Positions 1 through 8,794 of a stretch of DNA of 64,000 nt are shown piece by piece. The stretch's first letter is position 1. Every line of letters starts with the position of its first letter. Source of the stretch: Quatrionicoccus australiensis. Its GTDB lineage: Bacteria; Pseudomonadota; Gammaproteobacteria; Burkholderiales; Rhodocyclaceae. The translations under genes and the position numbers were made by a program. The stretch spans positions 2,337,001 through 2,401,000 of the forward strand of contig NZ_JAHBAH010000001.1 in the NCBI RefSeq assembly GCF_020510425.1, given 5' to 3'. The notes under the pieces are model-generated. The model was given only the letters and a program-made list of their open reading frames with translations. It was not told the origin of the DNA and made no database searches.

Positions 1-2
1 GC

Positions 3-515
3 GATGTCGGCGTGATCAGCAGCGAAGGCGGCGGCAGCCTGTTCTGGCTGACTGCCCGCCAGGAAAAATGTCTGTCGCAGCCGGCCAATCTGGATGGTGC
101 TGCGGCGCAGGTGCCACTTGAGGATCAGATCACCCGGCGTCATGGTGGGCGTTGTGTCCTGCTCGTCGAGGATGAGCCGATCAATCAGGAAGTGGCTGAG
201 GAATTGCTGCTCACTGCCGGCCTGCGCGTCGAACTGGCGGCCAATGGCGCGGAAGCCGTCGAGCGTGTGCGCAGCGAGGATTTTGCGCTGGTCCTGATGG
301 ATATCCAGATGCCGGTTCTGGGCGGTCTGGACGCCACCCGGCTGATTCGCCGGATGCCGGGCCGGGCGGCTTTGCCGATCCTGGCGATGACCGCCAATGC
401 CTTTGCCGAAGACCGGCAGGCCTGTCTCGATGCCGGCATGAACGACCACATCGGCAAGCCGGTTGATCCGGATGTGCTTTACACCGCCTTGTTGAACTGG
501 CTCGACAAGAACTGA
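3..515 (+). CDS. Hybrid sensor histidine kinase, C-terminal part (5' end outside window)
   Basis: The reading frame is open from base 3 and has no credible internal start, so this is the tail of a longer gene. The first residues ([11 protein letters not shown]) match the last strand of a histidine-kinase ATPase domain. After a short linker comes a full receiver domain: the acidic pair in LLVEDEP, the phospho-acceptor Asp in LVLMDIQMP, the Thr in AMTAN and the Lys in GKPVDP are all present. The receiver is therefore predicted to be competent for phosphotransfer. The gene converges on the Crp-family gene to its right. The input domain, and so the signal, lies outside the window. Confidence 0.85.
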   Translation, partial: DVGVISSEGGGSLFWLTARQEKCLSQPANLDGAAAQVPLEDQITRRHGGRCVLLVEDEPINQEVAEELLLTAGLRVELAANGAEAVERVRSEDFALVLMDIQMPVLGGLDATRLIRRMPGRAALPILAMTANAFAEDRQACLDAGMNDHIGKPVDPDVLYTALLNWLDKN

Positions 516-520
516 TTTTT

Positions 521-543
521 GCCCTTTCGGGCCGGTCGACCGG
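521..543. repeat. Stem-loops between two convergent genes
   Basis: GCCC-TTTC-GGGC (521-532) is followed directly by the 12-base palindrome CCGGTCGACCGG (532-543). They fill the gap between the kinase tail and the oppositely oriented Crp-family gene. They may end transcription from both sides, but neither strand has a clear T-run after the stem. The palindrome also contains the CGGTCGACCG motif that recurs through the window. Confidence 0.4.
533..542. repeat. Recurring palindrome CGGT(C/T)(G/A)ACCG, first of 13 copies
   Basis: CGGTCGACCG occurs at 533, 5227, 16683, 26192, 27329, 35530 and 51501; CGGTCAACCG at 2628, 8762 and 18851; its complement CGGTTGACCG at 44088, 55238 and 56554 (first bases given). 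Three copies extend to ACGGTCGACCGT. Copies lie both between genes (533, 5227, 8762, 18851) and inside genes, spaced about 1-9 kb. They are not mobile-element ends and share no flanks. Confidence 0.6.
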
Positions 544-549
544 TGGGAA

Positions 550-1224
550 TCAATCGCCGAAGCTGCGCAGGCCTTCGAGGTCGAGCACGTTGATACCGCC
601 GTATTCGCTGCGTACCAGACCGGCATCTTCCAGTACCTTGAGCGCCTGATTGGCGCGCTGGCGCGAGACGCCGGCCAGGTAGCCGAGTTCCTCCTGGGAA
701 ATCTGCAGCAGGCGGTTGGTACCCGGGTAGAGCACCGGGTTGAACAAGGCGGCCAAACCGCGCGCGATGCGTGCGTCGGTATCGAGCATGCGCTCGTTTT
801 CGATCATGCCGATGAACTGGCCGAGGCGTTCGTTCAACTGGGCGATCATGTAGCGATTGAACGGAATGCTGTGATCGAGCAGCCACAGGAAAGTGCTGCG
901 GCTCATGAAGGCAACACGGGTTTCGCGAATGGCCATGACGTCGTAGCGACGTGCTTCGCTCTTGAGCAGCGAACCTTCGCCGAACCAGCCGCCACTGCTG
1001 ATGCCGGTCAGCGAAGTCGTCTTGCCGGTAGTCCAGTGGCTGGCCATCTTGCCCAGGCCGTCGACGATGCCCATCCAGTAATCGACCGGTTCGCCCTTCA
1101 TGCAGATGAAGGCGCCCGGAGCGAAGGTACGTTCGAAGGTGCCGGCAAGTGCCTTGGCCATTTCTTCCGCACTCAGCGACGGCCCCCAGACGGAGGTGCG
1201 CAGCAGTTCCTCGGCATTTTTCAA
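550..1224 (-). CDS. Crp/Fnr family transcriptional regulator
   Basis: 224 aa, the usual length for the family. Residues about 20-130 form the cyclic-nucleotide-binding-like beta-roll (APGAFICMKGEPVDYW). Residues about 150-215 form a winged helix-turn-helix (ISQEELGYLAGVSRQRANQAL). There is no N-terminal Cys cluster, so it is not an oxygen-sensing Fnr proper. The predicted start codon is TTG at 1222-1224, with GGA about ten bases upstream and a TATAAT box just beyond. No better start exists, because the next Met would remove the beginning of the roll. It is divergent from the acyl-CoA ligase operon, which makes it a candidate regulator of that operon (inference). Ligand unknown. Confidence 0.85.
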   Translation of the reverse strand: MKNAEELLRTSVWGPSLSAEEMAKALAGTFERTFAPGAFICMKGEPVDYWMGIVDGLGKMASHWTTGKTTSLTGISSGGWFGEGSLLKSEARRYDVMAIRETRVAFMSRSTFLWLLDHSIPFNRYMIAQLNERLGQFIGMIENERMLDTDARIARGLAALFNPVLYPGTNRLLQISQEELGYLAGVSRQRANQALKVLEDAGLVRSEYGGINVLDLEGLRSFGD

Positions 1225-1254
1225 TTTATTTTCCGGATTGTCCGCAGGATGACA

Positions 1255-1260
1255 ATTATA
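1255..1260 (-). promoter_or_regulatory. -10 box for the Crp/Fnr-family gene
   Basis: A perfect TATAAT on the minus strand, about 31 bases upstream of the TTG start. It would give a leader of roughly 24 bases. I see no good -35 box at the right spacing, so the promoter may need an activator or an extended -10. Confidence 0.4.
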
Positions 1261-1401
1261 CGTCGGGGGCTTGCATACACTGGCTCGCGACTATCGGAGC
1301 ACTGACCGCCTTGTTGCAAGGTCTGCGTAAGGCAGCAGTAGCCCAATGAGTCAAACGAACGTTAGACCGCGAACAATGAGTCGCGGCGGAGGAGACAAGA
1401 A

Positions 1402-3369
1402 ATGCCCAAGCAGGCGAATTTCGCCGCAGTGGACGGTTTGCATACCTTCCCGCGGCTGTTGTTTCATCATGCCCTGGTCCGTCCGCAGGCGCCGGCGATG
1501 CGCGAGAAATATCTCGGCATCTGGCAAACGTGGACCTGGCTCGACGTCGCCGAGCGCGTGCGTGCGCTGGCCTGCGGCCTGGCGGCGCTCGGCTTCAAGC
1601 GCGGCGACAACCTGGCGATCATCGGCGACAACCGGCCGCATCTCTACATGATGATGAGCGCTGCCCAGTGCCTGGGTGGCGTGCCGGTACCGCTCTACCA
1701 GGATGCAGTGGCCGGCGAGATGCTGTTCGTGCTGCAGGACGCCGGCATCCGCTTCGTCGTCGTCGAGGATCAGGAGCAGGTCGACAAGATGCTCGAAGTG
1801 CGCGACCAGGTGCCCGATCTCGCCCACATCATCTACGACGATCCGCGCGGCATGCGCCACTACAACCAGCCCTTCCTGCACGACATCCACGAACTCATGG
1901 AAATGGGCCGCGTGCATGATCGCAACCATGCCGACTTCCTCAATGCCGAAGTCGAGCAGGGCCATTACGACGACGTCTCGGTGATGCTCTACACCTCGGG
2001 CACGACCGGCAAGCCGAAGGGCGTCTGCCAGACGCACGCTGCCTTCATCGCCGCGGCGCAGGGCGGTGTCGAAGTAGACAAGCTGGGGCCGGATGGCGAC
2101 ATCCTCTCCTACCTGCCCATGGCCTGGGTCGGCGATCACCTGTTCTCCTACGCGCAGGCGATGGTTGCCGGCTTCACGATCAATTGTCCGGAGTCCGGTG
2201 ACACCGTGATGTCCGACCTGCGCGAGATCGGCCCGACCTGCTATTTCGCCCCGCCGCGCGTCTTCGAAAGCCTGCTCACCTCGGTGATGATCCGCATGGA
2301 GGATGCCGGCAAGCTGAAACAGAAAATGTTCCACCACTTCATGGCGGTGGCCAAGCGCTGCGGTTCCGACATCCTCGACGGCAAGTCGGTCGGCCTCGGT
2401 GACCGGCTGCAGTACTGGCTGGGCAATCTGCTGGTTTACGGTCCGCTGCGCAACGTGCTCGGCATGAGCCGCATCCGTGTCGCCTATACGGCCGGCGCGG
2501 CGATCGGGCCGGAGCTGTTCCGTTTCTACCGTTCGATGGGCATCAACCTGAAGCAGTTCTACGGCCAGACCGAAACCTGTGCCTATGTCTGTCTGCAGCC
2601 GGACGGTCACATCAAGTTCGACTCGGTCGGTCAACCGGCGCCCGGCGTCGAAATCAAGATTGCCGACAATGGCGAGGTGCTGGTCAAGGGGCCGATGCTG
2701 TTGAAGGAATACTACAAGCGCCCGGATGCCACCGCCGAATCGATCAACGCCGACGGCTATTTCATGACCGGCGATGCCGGCTTCCTCGACGAGGATGGTC
2801 ACCTGAAGATCATCGATCGCGCCAAGGACGTCGGCAAATTGTCGAATGGTGCGATGTTTGCGCCCAACTACATCGAGAACAAGCTGAAGTTCTTCCAGCA
2901 CATCAAGGAAGTCGTCTGTTTCGGACACGATCGCGACATGGTGACGGCCTTCGTCAATATCGACGTCGGTGCGGTTGGCAACTGGGCCGAGCGGCGCGGC
3001 ATTTCCTACGCCGGCTATGCCGATCTGGCCGGCAAGCCGGAAGTGCTCGAAATGATCCGCGAATGCGTCGAGCAGATCAACGCCGACCTGGTGCATGACA
3101 GCATGGTCGCCGATTCGCAGATCCACCGTTTCCTTGTGCTGCACAAGGAGCTCGATCCGGACGACGACGAACTGACGCGCACGCGCAAGGTGCGGCGCAA
3201 TTTCGTTGCCGAAAAATACAAGGTGCTGATCGACGCCCTCTACACGGGCAAGAGCAACCAGTTCATCGAAACCGAGGTCAAGTTCGAGGACGGCCGGCGC
3301 GGCAAGATTTCCGCCGACCTGAAGATTCTCGATGCGAAGACCTTCCCGATTGTGCAAAAGGCGGCCTGA
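1402..3369 (+). CDS. AMP-dependent acyl-CoA synthetase/ligase (long-chain type)
   Basis: 655 aa. It activates a carboxylic acid to its CoA thioester through an acyl-adenylate. The ATP-binding motif YTSGTTGKPKG lies at about residues 197-207, the adenylate-contact motif YGQTETC at about 392, GYFMTGD at about 452 and the hinge DRAKD at about 472, all in family order. A strong GGAGGAGA ribosome site precedes the ATG at 1402. It opens a run of same-strand genes that encode a complete branched-chain-type ABC importer. This suggests that the imported acid, aromatic or fatty, is trapped as a CoA ester. The substrate cannot be read from the sequence. Confidence 0.9.
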   Translation: MPKQANFAAVDGLHTFPRLLFHHALVRPQAPAMREKYLGIWQTWTWLDVAERVRALACGLAALGFKRGDNLAIIGDNRPHLYMMMSAAQCLGGVPVPLYQDAVAGEMLFVLQDAGIRFVVVEDQEQVDKMLEVRDQVPDLAHIIYDDPRGMRHYNQPFLHDIHELMEMGRVHDRNHADFLNAEVEQGHYDDVSVMLYTSGTTGKPKGVCQTHAAFIAAAQGGVEVDKLGPDGDILSYLPMAWVGDHLFSYAQAMVAGFTINCPESGDTVMSDLREIGPTCYFAPPRVFESLLTSVMIRMEDAGKLKQKMFHHFMAVAKRCGSDILDGKSVGLGDRLQYWLGNLLVYGPLRNVLGMSRIRVAYTAGAAIGPELFRFYRSMGINLKQFYGQTETCAYVCLQPDGHIKFDSVGQPAPGVEIKIADNGEVLVKGPMLLKEYYKRPDATAESINADGYFMTGDAGFLDEDGHLKIIDRAKDVGKLSNGAMFAPNYIENKLKFFQHIKEVVCFGHDRDMVTAFVNIDVGAVGNWAERRGISYAGYADLAGKPEVLEMIRECVEQINADLVHDSMVADSQIHRFLVLHKELDPDDDELTRTRKVRRNFVAEKYKVLIDALYTGKSNQFIETEVKFEDGRRGKISADLKILDAKTFPIVQKAA

Positions 3370-3370
3370 C

Positions 3371-3520
3371 ATGACAGCACGCAACAATTTCCAGGCTGGC
3401 GCCGTACAGCGGCAGAGCGAGGCCAGCCGGCGCGAGATCATTTTTTCGTTCGCCTCGGTCATCCTGGTTTCGGCGTTCATCTACGCGGTGACCTATTTCG
3501 TGGTGAGGTTGCCGGCATGA
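3371..3520 (+). CDS. Small single-span membrane protein, unknown function
   Basis: 49 aa, starting one base after the ligase stop and overlapping the next gene by ATGA, so it is very likely translated as part of the operon. The N-terminal half is polar (NNFQAGAVQRQSEASRREI). Residues about 24-45 form one hydrophobic helix (IFSFASVILVSAFIYAVTYF). The charge distribution predicts a cytoplasmic N-terminus. It resembles no family I can name. Its position between ligase and transporter suggests a docking or accessory role, but that is speculation. Confidence 0.65.
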   Translation: MTARNNFQAGAVQRQSEASRREIIFSFASVILVSAFIYAVTYFVVRLPA

Positions 3521-4299
3521 GCAAGAAAATTGGCGAGGTCATTCTCGACCTGCAGAACATTTCCCTGCGCTTCGGCGGCGTCAAGGCGCTGACCGACATT
3601 TCCTTCAACGTCCGCGAACACGAAATCCGCGCCATCATCGGTCCGAACGGTGCCGGCAAGAGCTCGATGCTCAATGTCATCAACGGCGTCTATCACCCAC
3701 AGGAAGGCAAGATTTTCTGGCACGGCCAGGAGCGCAAGCGCATGGAGCCACACATGGCGGCGCAGCAGAACATCGCGCGTACCTTCCAGAACATCGCGTT
3801 GTTCAAGGGCATGACGGTGCTCGACAACATCATGACCGGGCGCATCACCAAGATGAAAGCCAACTTCATCGAGCATGCGCTGTGGTTTGGCCGGGCCAGG
3901 AACGAAGAGCTCGAACACCGCAAGAAGGTGGAAGAGGTCATCGATTTTCTCGAGATCCAGCACATCCGCAAGACGCCGGTCGGTCGACTGCCCTACGGCC
4001 TGCAAAAGCGCGTCGAGCTCGGTCGCGCGCTGGCTGCCGAGCCGTCGATGCTGCTCCTCGACGAGCCGATGGCCGGCATGAACGTCGAAGAGAAACAGGA
4101 CATGTGCCGCTTCATCCTCGACGTCAATGACCAGTTCGGGACGACGATCGTGCTCATCGAGCACGACATGGGCGTCGTCATGGACATCTCCGACCGCGTC
4201 GTCGTGCTCGACTATGGCAAGAAGATCGGCGACGGCGTGCCGGATGAAGTCAAAAATAATGAAGATGTGATCAAGGCCTATCTGGGCGCTGGTCACTAG
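3517..4299 (+). CDS. Branched-chain-type ABC transporter ATP-binding protein (LivG-like)
   Basis: 260 aa cytoplasmic ATPase. Walker A is GPNGAGKSS (residues 42-50), the Q-loop is in ARTFQN, the signature region is LPYGLQKRVELGRAL, Walker B is LLLDEPMAGM, and the H-loop is in IEHDMG. The signature is the degenerate form normal for LivG proteins. It overlaps the small membrane-protein gene by four bases and is followed by both permeases. It would energise uptake together with the LivF-like subunit at 7810. The operon's two CoA ligases argue for an organic-acid substrate rather than leucine. Confidence 0.92.
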   Translation: MSKKIGEVILDLQNISLRFGGVKALTDISFNVREHEIRAIIGPNGAGKSSMLNVINGVYHPQEGKIFWHGQERKRMEPHMAAQQNIARTFQNIALFKGMTVLDNIMTGRITKMKANFIEHALWFGRARNEELEHRKKVEEVIDFLEIQHIRKTPVGRLPYGLQKRVELGRALAAEPSMLLLDEPMAGMNVEEKQDMCRFILDVNDQFGTTIVLIEHDMGVVMDISDRVVVLDYGKKIGDGVPDEVKNNEDVIKAYLGAGH

Positions 4300-4311
4300 G
4301 AGGCGGGCGAA

Positions 4312-5226
4312 ATGAATTTTTTCCTTGAAGTCTTGATCGGCGGTCTGCTCAGCGGTGTCATGTACGCCCTGGTCGCCCTCGGTTTCGTGATGATCTACAA
4401 GGCCTCGGGCGTCTTCAACTTTGCCCAGGGCGCGATGGTCTACATGGCGGCGCTGTCGGTCGTCGGCTGTATCGAAAAGGGCGCGCCGCTGTGGCTGGCG
4501 ATCATTCTTGCCTTCGCGATCATGACCCTGTTCGGCATTGCCACCGAAAAGTTCGTGCTGCGCAAACTGGTCAACCAGCCGCCGATTTCGCTGTTCATGG
4601 CGACCATCGGTCTCGCCTTCTTCATCGAGGGCCTGGCGCCGATGATTTTCGGCAGCGATCCGCGCGCGCTGGAACTGGGCATCGTCGACGAACCGATTCC
4701 CTGGATTCTCGACAACTGGAACATGGTGATCTCCAAGTTCGACCTCGTGGCAGCCGGTGTGGCTGCGGTGCTGGTCGCGACGCTCGCCCTGTTCTTCCAG
4801 TACACCCGCATCGGCCGGGCGCTGCGCGCGGTGGCGGATGACCATCAGGCAGCGCTGTCGATCGGCATCCCGCTGCAGCACATCTGGGCCATCGTCTGGG
4901 GCGTGGCCGGTTTCGTCGCCCTGGTTGCCGGCATGATGTGGGGCGCCCGCAATGGCGTGCAGTTTGCGCTCACTTTCACTGCACTCAAGGCGCTGCCAGT
5001 GCTGATCCTTGGCGGTTTCACCTCGGTGCCGGGCGCCATCGTTGGCGGCCTGATCATCGGCGCCTCGGAAAAGCTGGCGGAAATCTACATTCCGCCGGTC
5101 ATGCAGGATCTGTTCGGCGGCAATTTCGGCGGCATCGAAGGCTGGTTCCCGTATGTGCTGGCGCTGCTCTTCCTCCTCGTCAGGCCCGAGGGTCTGTTCG
5201 GTGAAAAACACATTGACCGGGTCTAA
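4312..5226 (+). CDS. Branched-chain-type ABC transporter permease (LivH-like)
   Basis: 304 aa inner-membrane protein with about eight hydrophobic segments. The LivH landmarks are present: the opening LLSGVMYALVALGFVMIYK, FNFAQGAMV, and the C-terminal LILGGFTSVPGAIVGGLIIG cytoplasmic loop that contacts the ATPases. AGGAGGCGGGCGAA precedes the ATG. It is the first of two permeases and would pair with the LivM-like protein at 5256. Confidence 0.92.
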   Translation: MNFFLEVLIGGLLSGVMYALVALGFVMIYKASGVFNFAQGAMVYMAALSVVGCIEKGAPLWLAIILAFAIMTLFGIATEKFVLRKLVNQPPISLFMATIGLAFFIEGLAPMIFGSDPRALELGIVDEPIPWILDNWNMVISKFDLVAAGVAAVLVATLALFFQYTRIGRALRAVADDHQAALSIGIPLQHIWAIVWGVAGFVALVAGMMWGARNGVQFALTFTALKALPVLILGGFTSVPGAIVGGLIIGASEKLAEIYIPPVMQDLFGGNFGGIEGWFPYVLALLFLLVRPEGLFGEKHIDRV

Positions 5227-5255
5227 CGGTCGACCGTCAGAAAAGAGGAAAAACC

Positions 5256-6332
5256 ATGCTTTACCGTGAAGCCGGTCAGTTCAAGACCACCTACGCCGCC
5301 GACCAGCAGCTCTTTCCGATCCGCCAGGACCGGATCGGCGTGCTCGTGCTGCTTGCCGTCGCCTTTCTCGGGGTGCCGATGTTTGCCAGCGAATACTGGT
5401 TCTCGGCCATCCTGATTCCCTTCCTGATCTTTGCGCTCGCCGCGCTCGGGCTGAATATCCTGACCGGCTATGCCGGCCAGCTGTCGCTCGGCTCGGCCGC
5501 CTTCATGGCGGTCGGCGCCTACGCTGCCTACAACTTCCAGCTACGCGTCGAAGGGATTCCCATCCTGGTTTCCTTCGCTTTGGCGGGGTTGACCGCGGCC
5601 GGCGTCGGCATCCTGTTCGGCCTGCCGTCCCTGCGCATCAAGGGCTTCTACCTGGCGGTGGCGACGCTGGCGGCGCAGTTCTTCATCGTCTGGTGCCTGA
5701 CCAAGTTCCCGTGGCTGTCGAACAACTCGTCGTCCGGCGTGATTTCGACACAGCAACTGATCATCTTCGGCCACGAACTGACCACGCCGGTCGAGAAATA
5801 CCTGCTCGTGCTCTGCATCGTCGTCGTCCTGGCGCTGGCCGCCAAGAACCTGGTGCGCTCGACCACCGGCCGGGCCTGGATGGCGGTGCGCGACATGGAC
5901 GTGGCAGCGTCGGTGATCGGTATCAAGCTGATGCCGACCAAGCTGCTCGCCTTTGCCATCAGTTCCTTCTACTGCGGCGTGGCCGGCGCGCTCTATGCCT
6001 TCTGCTACCTTGGTTCGGTCGAGCCGGACGGCTTCTCGCTCGACATGTCCTTCAAGATCCTGTTCATGATCATCATCGGCGGCGTCGGTTCGATCATGGG
6101 CAGTTTCCTCGGCGCCGCCTTCATCCTGCTGCTGCCGATCTTTCTCGACGTTGCCCTGCCGTTCTTTGCCGAACTGTTCGGCCTGCCGTTTTCCAGCGCT
6201 ACCGTGTCGCACATCCAGATTCTGGTGTTCGGGGCGCTGATCATGTTTTTCCTGATCGTCGAGCCGCACGGGTTGGCCCGCTTGTGGCAGATCGCGAAGG
6301 AGAAGTTGCGCCTGTGGCCTTTCCCCCATTGA
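5256..6332 (+). CDS. Branched-chain-type ABC transporter permease (LivM-like)
   Basis: 358 aa. An N-terminal hydrophilic stretch of about 25 residues precedes the membrane domain. LivM motifs are visible: LNILTGYAGQLSLGSAAFMAVGAY, a long central loop (GVISTQQLIIFGHELTT), and IIIGGVGSIMGSFLGAAF. A good GAGGAAAAACC ribosome site precedes the ATG. The 29-base gap from the LivH-like gene carries the palindrome ACGGTCGACCGT (5226-5237), one copy of the recurring motif described in the findings. Confidence 0.92.
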   Translation: MLYREAGQFKTTYAADQQLFPIRQDRIGVLVLLAVAFLGVPMFASEYWFSAILIPFLIFALAALGLNILTGYAGQLSLGSAAFMAVGAYAAYNFQLRVEGIPILVSFALAGLTAAGVGILFGLPSLRIKGFYLAVATLAAQFFIVWCLTKFPWLSNNSSSGVISTQQLIIFGHELTTPVEKYLLVLCIVVVLALAAKNLVRSTTGRAWMAVRDMDVAASVIGIKLMPTKLLAFAISSFYCGVAGALYAFCYLGSVEPDGFSLDMSFKILFMIIIGGVGSIMGSFLGAAFILLLPIFLDVALPFFAELFGLPFSSATVSHIQILVFGALIMFFLIVEPHGLARLWQIAKEKLRLWPFPH

Positions 6333-6374
6333 GGCGGGAAGGTCTGTAATTCAATAATTAGAGGAGACAAAACC

Positions 6375-7697
6375 ATGATCAAAAGCTTCAAACCCGCCCT
6401 GAGTGTTGTTGCGCTTTCCCTGGCCATGCTCTCGCAAGGCGCAGCCGCTGCCGAAGAGCAGTTCTTCCCGATTCCCGGCTACCGCGTCGGTCCTTACGGT
6501 GCCAACGGCCAGTCCTTTTACGGTGGTTTCATCGACTACCTGAACTACGTCAATTTGAAGGAAAAGGGCGTCAACGGCGTCCAGCTGACCTACGAGGAAT
6601 GCGAAACCGAGTACAACAACGCCAAGGGCGTCGAGTGCTATGAGCGCCTCAAGAGCAAGGCCGCCAAGTCGGCCGGGCCGATTCACACGATGTCCACCGG
6701 CATTTCCTACGCGCTGATCGACAAGTCGGCGCAGGACAAGCTACCGCTCGCCATGATGGGCTACGGTCGTACCGATGCCGTCGACGGCTCGGTCTTCCCC
6801 TATGCCTTCCCGCTGGTCACGACCTACCAGATGCAGGCCTCGGCCATCGTCAAGTTCGTCAAGGAAAAGATGGGCGGCGATCTCAAGGGCAAGAAGATCG
6901 TTTACCTCTATCACGACTCCGCCTACGGCAAGGAAGCCATCATTGCGATGGAAGCCGAAGCCGCGCTGAACAAGTTCCAGCTGGTGCAGATTCCGGTCGC
7001 CCACCCGGGCAACGAGCAGGGCGCACAGTGGTTGAAGATCCGCCAGGAAAAGCCGGATTTCGTCGTGTTCTGGGGCTGGGGCGTGATGAACCAGACGGCG
7101 TTGAAGGCCGCCCAGAAGGTGGCCTACCCGCGTGACAAGATGATCGGCTCGTGGTGGACCGGTTCCGAAGAAGACGTCGTGCCGGCCGGCGAGGCCGCCA
7201 AGGGCTACATGGCAGCGACCTGGAACGTCGCCGGCAAGCAGGTGCCGGTGATCAGTGACATCGAGAAGGTGGTCTATGGCGCCGGCAAGGGCAACCTGCA
7301 GGACAAGGCCAAGATCGGCACCATTCTCTACAACCGTGGCGTGTCGGCGGCGGTGCTGTCGGTCGAGGCGATCCGCAAGGGCCAGGAGAAATATGGCAAG
7401 GGCAAGGCGTTGACCGGTGAGCAGACGCGCTGGGCGCTGGAAAACCTCAACATCAACGACGCGCGCCTGAAAGCGCTGGGTGCCACCGACCTGCTGCCGG
7501 AAATCAAGACCTCCTGCGACAACCATGAAGGTTCGGGCAAGGTGAAGATCCAGCAGTGGGATGGCGCCAAGTGGGTGCCGATCTCCGGCTGGATCGAGGG
7601 CAACAAGGCACTGATCCACCCGCTGTTCCAGGCCTCTGCCAAGCAGTACGCCAAGGAAAAGGGCATCACGCCGCGCGATTGCTCCAAGGAGAAGTAA
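6375..7697 (+). CDS. Periplasmic substrate-binding protein of the branched-chain-type transporter
   Basis: 440 aa, with a Sec signal peptide ending near AAAAEE (about residue 26). The mature protein has the two-lobe periplasmic-binding fold; YHDSAYGKEAIIAMEAEA and IPVAHPGNEQGAQWLKIRQ mark the second lobe. It is about 60 residues longer than E. coli LivK and belongs to the family variant often found beside acyl-CoA ligases. It has Cys residues at CETEYNNAKGVEC and near the C-terminus that may form disulfides. The ribosome site is AGAGGAGACAAAACC. The ligand is probably a carboxylic acid (context only). Confidence 0.9.
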   Translation: MIKSFKPALSVVALSLAMLSQGAAAAEEQFFPIPGYRVGPYGANGQSFYGGFIDYLNYVNLKEKGVNGVQLTYEECETEYNNAKGVECYERLKSKAAKSAGPIHTMSTGISYALIDKSAQDKLPLAMMGYGRTDAVDGSVFPYAFPLVTTYQMQASAIVKFVKEKMGGDLKGKKIVYLYHDSAYGKEAIIAMEAEAALNKFQLVQIPVAHPGNEQGAQWLKIRQEKPDFVVFWGWGVMNQTALKAAQKVAYPRDKMIGSWWTGSEEDVVPAGEAAKGYMAATWNVAGKQVPVISDIEKVVYGAGKGNLQDKAKIGTILYNRGVSAAVLSVEAIRKGQEKYGKGKALTGEQTRWALENLNINDARLKALGATDLLPEIKTSCDNHEGSGKVKIQQWDGAKWVPISGWIEGNKALIHPLFQASAKQYAKEKGITPRDCSKEK

Positions 7698-7707
7698 GGA
7701 TCGAGGA

Positions 7708-7796
7708 TTCAGGATCGAGGATCGAGCCAAAGCTTGCGCGCCGCTGGCGCGCGAACCATAGCTAACAGCTCTAGCCCCTCGATCCTCGATCCTGAA
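7708..7796. repeat. Long inverted repeat with internal hairpin between binding-protein and LivF-like genes
   Basis: A 19-base arm, TTCAGGATCGAGGATCGAG (7708-7726), has its exact reverse complement at 7778-7796. A GC hairpin (GCGCGCC-GCT-GGCGCGC) sits inside the loop at about 7735-7751. The left arm is preceded by a partial direct copy (GGATCGAGGATTC). The composition differs from the neighbouring coding DNA. It looks like a dispersed palindromic repeat placed at an operon junction, where it could stabilise the upstream message or reduce read-through into the ATPase gene. Confidence 0.6.
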
Positions 7797-7809
7797 CACC
7801 GGGACTGCC

Positions 7810-8637
7810 ATGAACACACAAACCACTACCGCCGCCGATAACTACCTTGCCATCAACAACATCGAGGTCATCTACGACCACGTGATCCTGGTGCTCAAGG
7901 GCGTGTCGCTGAATGTCCCCAAGGGGAAAATCGTTGCCCTGCTCGGCGCCAATGGCGCCGGCAAGTCGACGACGCTGAAAGCCATCTCCAACCTGTTGCA
8001 TGCCGAACGCGGCGATGTGACCAAGGGCTCGGTCGAATACAAGGGCGAACGCATCGACCAGCTGACCCCGAACGAACTGGTCAAGCGCGGCGTCATCCAG
8101 GTCATGGAAGGGCGGCACTGCTTCGGCCACCTCTCGATCGAGGAAAACCTGCTGACCGGTGCCTACACGCGCTCGATCTCGCGCGCCGAACTGAAGGACA
8201 GCCTGGAGAAGGTCTATCACTACTTCCCGCGCCTGAAGACGCGGCGCACCTCGCAGGCCGGTTACACCTCGGGCGGCGAACAGCAGATGTGCGCGATCGG
8301 CCGGGCGCTGATGGCCAAGCCGGAAATGATCCTGCTCGACGAACCGTCGATGGGCCTGGCGCCGCAGATCGTCGAAGAGATTTTCGAGATTGTGAAGGAC
8401 CTGAATTCGCGCGAGAACGTCAGCTTCCTGCTCGCCGAGCAGAACACCATGGTGGCGCTGAAGTATGCGGATTTCGGCTACATCCTGGAAAACGGGCGGG
8501 TGGTGATGGAGGGCGATGCGGAAGACCTCCGGACCAATGAGGACGTTAAGGAGTTCTACTTGGGGCTCAGTTCGGCCGGGCGTAAATCCTTCAAGGACGT
8601 AAAGCACTATCGCCGCAGAAAACGCTGGCTGTCGTAA
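7810..8637 (+). CDS. Branched-chain-type ABC transporter ATP-binding protein (LivF-like)
   Basis: 275 aa. Walker A GANGAGKST, signature TSGGEQQMCAIGRALM, Walker B ILLDEPSMGLAP and the LAEQN H-loop-equivalent region are all intact. LivF proteins usually end near residue 235-240. This one has a 12-residue N-terminal lead and a basic C-terminal extension of about 20 residues (GRKSFKDVKHYRRRKRWLS). It completes the G-H-M-K-F set begun at 3517, though it is separated from the binding protein by a 112-base gap with an inverted repeat. Confidence 0.92.
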   Translation: MNTQTTTAADNYLAINNIEVIYDHVILVLKGVSLNVPKGKIVALLGANGAGKSTTLKAISNLLHAERGDVTKGSVEYKGERIDQLTPNELVKRGVIQVMEGRHCFGHLSIEENLLTGAYTRSISRAELKDSLEKVYHYFPRLKTRRTSQAGYTSGGEQQMCAIGRALMAKPEMILLDEPSMGLAPQIVEEIFEIVKDLNSRENVSFLLAEQNTMVALKYADFGYILENGRVVMEGDAEDLRTNEDVKEFYLGLSSAGRKSFKDVKHYRRRKRWLS

Positions 8638-8794
8638 TGGCAGTGCGCCGCTCATGGCGGCGTTGTCGGCCGGCTTGTTTGCAAGAGCAAACGGCGCCCG
8701 CCTCCGCCTTGCCCTGAGCAGCTATTTTGCCATTTCGGGCTGCGCCAAGGGGAAGTTCACACGGTCAACCGGGAAAAACGGGGAGATTTGAAAA

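Noticed and set aside
1351..3480. 709-aa open frame antisense to the acyl-CoA ligase
   Set aside because: GC-rich codon bias leaves the opposite strand open. The product has no domain logic, while the sense protein has every AMP-ligase motif.
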